37,742 nt of DNA from Bdellovibrionales bacterium (GTDB lineage: Bacteria; Bdellovibrionota; Bdellovibrionia; Bdellovibrionales; UBA1609). Position numbers and translations under genes: made by a program. Shown here in pieces: positions 33,808 through 37,742 of this stretch (position 1 is its first letter; the number at the start of each line of letters is the position of its first letter). The DNA is taken from assembly GCA_014323935.1 (NCBI GenBank), contig JACOND010000011.1, positions 38,534-76,275 on the forward strand. Direction: 5' to 3'. A model generated the notes under the pieces. The model did not search any database, was not told where the DNA came from, and saw only the letters and a program-made list of their open reading frames with translations.

Positions 33808-34731
33808 TTAAGAAAAGATTTTATGGAGAAAAGAGCTTTTTTGGATTCTGTTCATATAGAGTAATAAGGGAGTAGCAACATAAATAGAAGAGTAGGTTCC
33901 AACTAAAATACCAATAATTAAAGTAAATGCAAAGTCTTTAATAACTCCATCGGCAAAAATATACATAGCTAAGAGTGCTAAAAAAGTGGTTAGAGATGTC
34001 AATAAGGTTCTAGAGAGAACTTCGTTAAGAGATTGGTTACAGATATCAAAAAAACTTTTTTTCTTATTAAGACTTTCAGAATTTTCTCGAATTCTATCAA
34101 AAGTGACAATGGTATCATTTAAAGAGTAACCAATAATAGCTAAAATAGCAGCAACAGTTTGTACATTCACTTCTAATTTAAAAATAGAAAAAAGACTCAT
34201 TGTTATCATCGCATCATGGAAGAGACAAAAAACGGCAGAGGGAGCGTATTTGTTGTCAAATCGAAGACCTAAATAGATGAGTATCATGATGAGACTGTAA
34301 ATGAGAGCTAAAATACCATTTCTTCTAAGCTCTTTTCCAATTTGAGGACCGACTGAATCAATACGCCGGATTTCAATTTTTTCTTTTAGAAAATCATTTT
34401 TTAAAGTTTCCAGGAGACGTTCTAATTTTTTGTTATTTTCTTCTTCATTTTCAGAAGCTTCTACACGAATTAAAAATTCATTTTCAGTTCCAAACTTTTG
34501 AATGGAAGCTTTTGTATTTTGAATTTTAAAAAGAGATTTTTTAATTTGAGAAGATAAAACGTTTTCTTGAAAGCGAACTTGAATCTCATTTCCCCCTGAA
34601 AAATCAATGCCATAGTTAAAACCAAGATTTATAATGCAGATTAAAGCTACAAAAGATAACACAACAGCAAGAGGAGTTAAAAACTTAGCGGGTTTTAAAA
34701 AATTAATATTTAAATTTTTAATCCAATTCAT
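33808..34731 (-). CDS. secF: Protein translocase subunit SecF
   Basis: SecF works with SecD and SecYEG, using the proton motive force to pull exported proteins into the periplasm. The 307-residue protein has six membrane segments, the first-loop signature FNYGIDFSGGNEIQVRF, a periplasmic P1-like domain, VGPQIGKELRRNG before TM2, and IIGYSLNDTIVTFDRIREN in the TM4-TM5 region. Length is normal. It starts 10 bases after the secD stop, in one operon. The 3' end converges with the phytochelatin-synthase-like gene, about 58 bases away. Confidence 0.96.
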   Translation of the reverse strand: MNWIKNLNINFLKPAKFLTPLAVVLSFVALICIINLGFNYGIDFSGGNEIQVRFQENVLSSQIKKSLFKIQNTKASIQKFGTENEFLIRVEASENEEENNKKLERLLETLKNDFLKEKIEIRRIDSVGPQIGKELRRNGILALIYSLIMILIYLGLRFDNKYAPSAVFCLFHDAMITMSLFSIFKLEVNVQTVAAILAIIGYSLNDTIVTFDRIRENSESLNKKKSFFDICNQSLNEVLSRTLLTSLTTFLALLAMYIFADGVIKDFAFTLIIGILVGTYSSIYVATPLLLYMNRIQKSSFLHKIFS

Positions 34732-34741
34732 TTTTTCCTTA

Positions 34742-36430
34742 TTATATTTTAGTCCAATTAAAACGAAGTACTAAAAAGTCCATAAGAGTTCTAGAAATAA
34801 AAACCGCTGTCCATAAAGAACTTAAAATTCCACAAAATAGAGTGACTGCAAAACCTTTAACCGCTCCGGAGCTAAAATAGATGAGTACAAAACAGACAAT
34901 CGCTGTTGTGATATTGGCATCTAAAATCGCAGAAAAGGCATTTCCATAACCATCTTTTATCGCTAACTTTAAACTCGCTCCTTTTCTCAATTCCTCTTTA
35001 ATTCTCTCAAAAATAATTACATTTGCATCCACAGCCATACCTATAGTTAAAATAATACCTGCGACCCCAGGAAGAGTTAAAGTTGCTGAAAGAGATGACA
35101 TTAAAGCGAGTAAGAAAAATAGGTTCGTGAGAAGACAAATATTAGCCACAACTCCTAAGCTTTTGTAATAAAAAAACATAAATAAAATAACTAAAAATAA
35201 ACTGATAGCTCCGGCTTTTTTACCCCTATCAATGGCATCTTTACCTAAAGTAGGTCCGACTGTTTTTTCTTCCAATTGATAAAGCTGGGTTGGTAAGGCT
35301 CCTGCTCTCAAGCTAGTTGCTATCATATTAGCTTCTTCTAGCATGCTTTCATAATCTCCTGTTCCTAAAGAAATTTCTCCTCTATCTTGAATTCGAGATT
35401 GAACAGTTGGGGCTGATTTTATAACTCCGTCTAAAATCACAGCTAAAGCTTTTCCAATGGAATTCCCTGTTAGATTAGAAAAAACTTTACGTCCTTCAGG
35501 TTGAAACCTAAAAGAGACGAGAGGATTATTTGTATCAGGGTTAAAAGCCACAGAAGCATCTTCTAAAAGTCCTCCTTGAATACTTTGATTCATATCTACG
35601 AGGTAAGGGATTCGTCCCGCTTCAATAGTCAGAGCTGTTGGAGCTTTTTGAAAAAGGAGGCGGTGATTTTCAGGAAATTCATTTTTTAAATCCGCATTAA
35701 TTCTTTTTATATACTCTCTGTAGTTCATTGTTTTTTCCTCTAAGGAATAAGCTCCTTTTTTTTCAGCTCTTTCAATTAAGGGAAAAAGTTTTTCAGGAGG
35801 AAATTCTGCATTTACAATAGCTAATTCTAAACGAGCTGTTCTTTGAATTAAATCTTTAGCTCTTTTAGAATCTTCAATTCCTGGAAGTTGAACTAAAATG
35901 CGATCTTCACCTTGAGCGGTTATAACAGGTTCACTCACTCCAAATTCATCAATACGATTTCTTATAACTTCAATAGATTGTTGAATAGCACTTTCTTTAA
36001 GTTCTCTGATACGGCTATCATAATAAGCAAGTTTTATTTCTCCCTCTTGAGCTTTTAAAATTTGCATGCGATTTAAAATATCTGATTCTTTAATCCATTG
36101 CTGAGCTGATTTTAAATCTTCTTTTTTTTCTAAGTTTATAATAATTTGAAAAGTGTTTGTAGTAACAAGAGTTGAAGCAAGAATCTTATTTTTTTTAAGA
36201 CCTTCTTTGATATCAAAAGCGGTACGACTTAATCTTTCTTGAAGAATTTCATTGACATCAGCTGATAAAACCAGATGCAAGCCCCCTTGAATATCTAAGC
36301 CATAAATCAATTTGTTTTTAGAAGGTAAAAAGGAGGAATCTTCTACAAAATTAGGTATAAAATAAACACATCCCAATATTAAGGAAAGGCTAATTATAAT
36401 AAAACGAGCTTTTAAACTTTCTATAAACAT
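34742..36430 (-). CDS. secD: Protein translocase subunit SecD
   Basis: The 562-residue partner of SecF has TM1, then KLIYGLDIQGGLHLVLSADVNE, the periplasmic P1 domain (IEVIRNRIDEFGVSEPVITAQGEDRILVQLPGI), a long head, ATSLRAGALPTQLYQLEEKTVGPTLG before TM2, and GIILTIGMAVDANVIIFERIKEELRKG with the conserved Asp in TM4. All diagnostic motifs are present and the length is typical. yajC, often upstream, is not seen; the 376 bases upstream are gene-free. No strong Shine-Dalgarno sequence is seen before ATG 36430. It is the first gene of secDF. Confidence 0.96.
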   Translation of the reverse strand: MFIESLKARFIIISLSLILGCVYFIPNFVEDSSFLPSKNKLIYGLDIQGGLHLVLSADVNEILQERLSRTAFDIKEGLKKNKILASTLVTTNTFQIIINLEKKEDLKSAQQWIKESDILNRMQILKAQEGEIKLAYYDSRIRELKESAIQQSIEVIRNRIDEFGVSEPVITAQGEDRILVQLPGIEDSKRAKDLIQRTARLELAIVNAEFPPEKLFPLIERAEKKGAYSLEEKTMNYREYIKRINADLKNEFPENHRLLFQKAPTALTIEAGRIPYLVDMNQSIQGGLLEDASVAFNPDTNNPLVSFRFQPEGRKVFSNLTGNSIGKALAVILDGVIKSAPTVQSRIQDRGEISLGTGDYESMLEEANMIATSLRAGALPTQLYQLEEKTVGPTLGKDAIDRGKKAGAISLFLVILFMFFYYKSLGVVANICLLTNLFFLLALMSSLSATLTLPGVAGIILTIGMAVDANVIIFERIKEELRKGASLKLAIKDGYGNAFSAILDANITTAIVCFVLIYFSSGAVKGFAVTLFCGILSSLWTAVFISRTLMDFLVLRFNWTKI

Positions 36431-36571
36431 AGTATCATTAGTTCTTTTACTTTATGAAATAAAAGGCATTCATAGAATGGAACTACAAAGCTCTTTTATT
36501 ATCTCAAAAAGCAAGAGTCAATCTTAATTAAAGTTTTCATTCATTTTTTGGCTGTAGCTTAAAGTTTCTAT

Positions 36572-36686
36572 AAATAAATATGAGGATATGTCTATATCCT
36601 AAAGCTTATTTAAATTCTATTTCTTTGAAGTTTTTAGAGTTTTTTATAAAAAATTTAAAGTTCCTCTTTTATTTTGTGAGTTTTAC
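36572..36686 (+). repeat. Left arm of an inverted repeat flanking the pilin gene
   Basis: This 115-base segment matches the reverse complement of 37496-37614. The best-kept blocks are ATGTCTATAT, TTAAATTCTATTT, AAGTTTTTAGAGTTTTT and an almost unbroken run of about 30 bases ending in TTATTTTGTGAGT-TTAC. By eye about four-fifths of aligned positions agree, with three or four small gaps. No coding potential is evident. Confidence 0.75.
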
Positions 36687-36755
36687 ATTAAAAGATTTAA
36701 CTTTGCCTATCTATTTTACAATTCCCTATCCTATCTAAAAGTAAATTCCTTTAAG

Positions 36756-36805
36756 TATCTCTATTTCCTTCATCATAAACTAAATTCACAAACACTACCA
36801 GCACC
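36756..36805 (-). pseudogene. Relic resembling the 3' end of the pilin gene
   Basis: Read on the minus strand, directly after the pilin stop codon, this segment resembles bases 36911-36864 inside the pilin gene (the region encoding [12 protein letters not shown]). It keeps CTGG, GTTT and TTTAGTTTA(T/C)GATGA(A/T)GG but carries a two-base frame difference and stops. It is either a partial tandem duplication or the last remnant of a second pilin gene. Confidence 0.45.
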
Positions 36806-36806
36806 T

Positions 36807-37298
36807 CTACTGACTACACCTTATACTAGGACCATTACCACTACATCTGCCACGATGAGTGTTATTATTTGCACCATCATCGTAAACTAAACTCAAAGCA
36901 ACTCCAGTATCATTAAATACTATACAAGCTCTTTGTTTTTTCTTAGGATCATGAGGTGGGTCATAAGTAACCTGAAGACAAGCTTTTGTACCATTGTTAC
37001 GACAGTGTACTTGTATCTTTCCTTCTTGTAACTCTAAAGTACCATCAATAATCGTTTTTATCGTTTGATTATATCCATACAAACCATTAATACCACTAGC
37101 ACAAGGGATACAATCCGTAAAAGTTTTTACAGCCATACAAGCCTTAAAAGCTTTGTTTATATTGTTTATTGTACCTTGTACAGCTGAGGCTTTTGCGTTG
37201 TTTTTGTATTTGTTATAAGCAGGAATGGCAACGGCTGACAAAACCCCTATAATGGCAACAACAACCAATAACTCTATAAGAGAAAAACCTTTATCCAT
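36807..37298 (-). CDS. Type IV pilin-like protein (class III signal peptide)
   Basis: The 163-residue protein starts [31 protein letters not shown]: a short basic leader, the prepilin peptidase site G/F, Glu at mature position 5 and the hydrophobic N-terminal helix of type IV pilins. The globular part has at least eight cysteines (CMAV, CIPC, HCRN, ACLQ, ACIV, RCSG, RCSQ), unusually many for a pilin, and may be strongly cross-linked. It could be a major pilin (PilA) or a minor pilin or pseudopilin; no assembly genes lie beside it. AAGGAAG is about 17 bases before the ATG, too far to be a good ribosome-binding site. Inverted repeats flank the gene and a pilin-like fragment follows its stop codon. 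Confidence 0.9.
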   Translation of the reverse strand: MDKGFSLIELLVVVAIIGVLSAVAIPAYNKYKNNAKASAVQGTINNINKAFKACMAVKTFTDCIPCASGINGLYGYNQTIKTIIDGTLELQEGKIQVHCRNNGTKACLQVTYDPPHDPKKKQRACIVFNDTGVALSLVYDDGANNNTHRGRCSGNGPSIRCSQ

Positions 37299-37348
37299 AG
37301 AATTAAATTTTTTTACTTCCTTTATGATTTATTTTAAAACCTTTAGCT

Positions 37349-37354
37349 ATTATA
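37349..37354 (-). promoter_or_regulatory. Candidate -10 element of the pilin gene
   Basis: The minus strand reads TATAAT here, about 50 bases before the pilin ATG. At the -35 distance there is only a run of T. The GG-N10-GC spacing of a sigma54 promoter, often used by pilA, was not seen. Weak evidence in A/T-rich DNA. Confidence 0.3.
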
Positions 37355-37495
37355 TAACATAATTTCTATAAAAAAAAGCTTTTTTTATTTCTTAATTGTA
37401 CTTTTAACTTTATTAAGTATAGTAAAGTTAAAATCAATAGAGGTTTTATGAAAAAAGCATGTTTTAAATAGTTGTGAATTTTAACACAGTAATAG

Positions 37496-37614
37496 GTAAT
37501 ACTCACAAAATAAAAGAGGAACTTTATTCCTTCTGCATGAAAAACTCTAAAAACTTTAAATAAATAGAATTTAAGAGAAGCTTTATAATATAGACATGCT
37601 CTCAATTCTTATTT
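37496..37614 (-). repeat. Right arm of the inverted repeat flanking the pilin gene
   Basis: Reverse complement of the left arm at 36572-36686 with about four-fifths identity by eye. It lies about 200 bases upstream of the pilin start. The two arms enclose the pilin gene, its leader and the pilin-like relic, about 810 bases in all. Confidence 0.75.
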
Positions 37615-37742
37615 AAAAAAAGATAAAAATATTATCATTAATTAAATATCTCCAGCTCATAAATAAAGTTTGAAAAGATTTTTTATAATAGGAATTTCAT
37701 AAAAAGCACGGCAAGTTTTATGAGAAACTACAACAATAATTA

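Larger units (their letters stand above)
36431..36806. other. Gap between secD and the pilin gene, holding one inverted-repeat arm and a pilin relic
   Basis: This stretch contains the left arm of a diverged inverted repeat (36572-36686) and a fragment resembling the pilin 3' end (36756-36805), both listed separately. The secD promoter should lie in the lowest 100 bases, but I see no clear site. Confidence 0.5.
37299..37742. other. Upstream region of the pilin gene to the window edge
   Basis: It holds the candidate pilin promoter and the right arm of the inverted repeat. The rest, including the last 130 bases, is A/T-rich with no recognisable gene. A 79-codon minus-strand frame here (37366-37605) is mostly the repeat itself. 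Confidence 0.5.

Noticed and set aside
37366..37605. 79-codon minus-strand frame upstream of the pilin gene
   Set aside because: Most of it is the inverted-repeat arm, there is no ribosome-binding site, and the composition is that of A/T-rich noncoding DNA.
36572..37614. Insertion sequence with terminal inverted repeats
   Set aside because: The enclosed gene is a pilin, no transposase is present and no target-site duplication was seen beside the arms.

Overview
The window is a chromosomal segment of a Gram-negative bacterium with very A+T-rich DNA. TTA, AAA and AGA codons dominate and the intergenic stretches are almost pure A/T. The Gram-negative inference rests on SecD/SecF, lipobox lipoproteins, a type IV pilin, an Opp importer and a PBP with a single N-terminal anchor. 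The pilin and the many secreted orphan proteins recall the Bdellovibrionota/Oligoflexia group, but that placement is a guess from style, not a demonstrated affiliation. No rRNA, tRNA, CRISPR array or intact insertion sequence was seen.

Layout. (1) 1-2342: the 3' part of a lytic transglycosylase gene that enters from the left edge with a 27-bp coding tandem repeat. It is followed by a decayed MunI-like (probably CAATTG-specific) type II restriction-modification pair whose convergent genes overlap tail to tail and carry frameshifts and stops. (2) 2343-7412: a pentapeptide-repeat lipoprotein, guaB (IMP dehydrogenase), a small exported ankyrin protein and long gene-poor gaps. (3) 7413-18353: ppdK and smc on the plus strand, then on the minus strand an AGCS amino-acid symporter and a tightly overlapping purD-aroB-aroA operon. 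(4) 18512-25374: a DCC-family thiol protein, a possible relic of a PTS IIA-like gene, and a three-gene envelope cluster: an exported orphan, a 1242-residue bifunctional class A PBP with a higher-order C-terminal repeat, and an exported helical orphan overlapping it by 10 nt. (5) 25475-31479: hsp20 with a sigma32-like promoter and a clear terminator, trmB, ung, an oppABC cluster without its ATPases, and a small broken gene. (6) 31744-37742: a lone CpaF/TadA ATPase, an exported phytochelatin-synthase-like protease, secD-secF, and a type IV pilin gene flanked by diverged inverted repeats and followed by a pilin-like relic.

How it fits together. Most genes are housekeeping: purine (guaB, purD) and shikimate (aroA, aroB) synthesis, pyruvate/PEP interconversion, chromosome condensation, uracil repair, tRNA modification and protein export. 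The accessory signal is in the cell envelope and in decay. The strongest candidate for an undescribed system is the PBP cluster at 19244-25374. The second is the pilin locus at the right end with its inverted repeats. The broken restriction-modification pair and several relic frames point to a genome that is losing genes.
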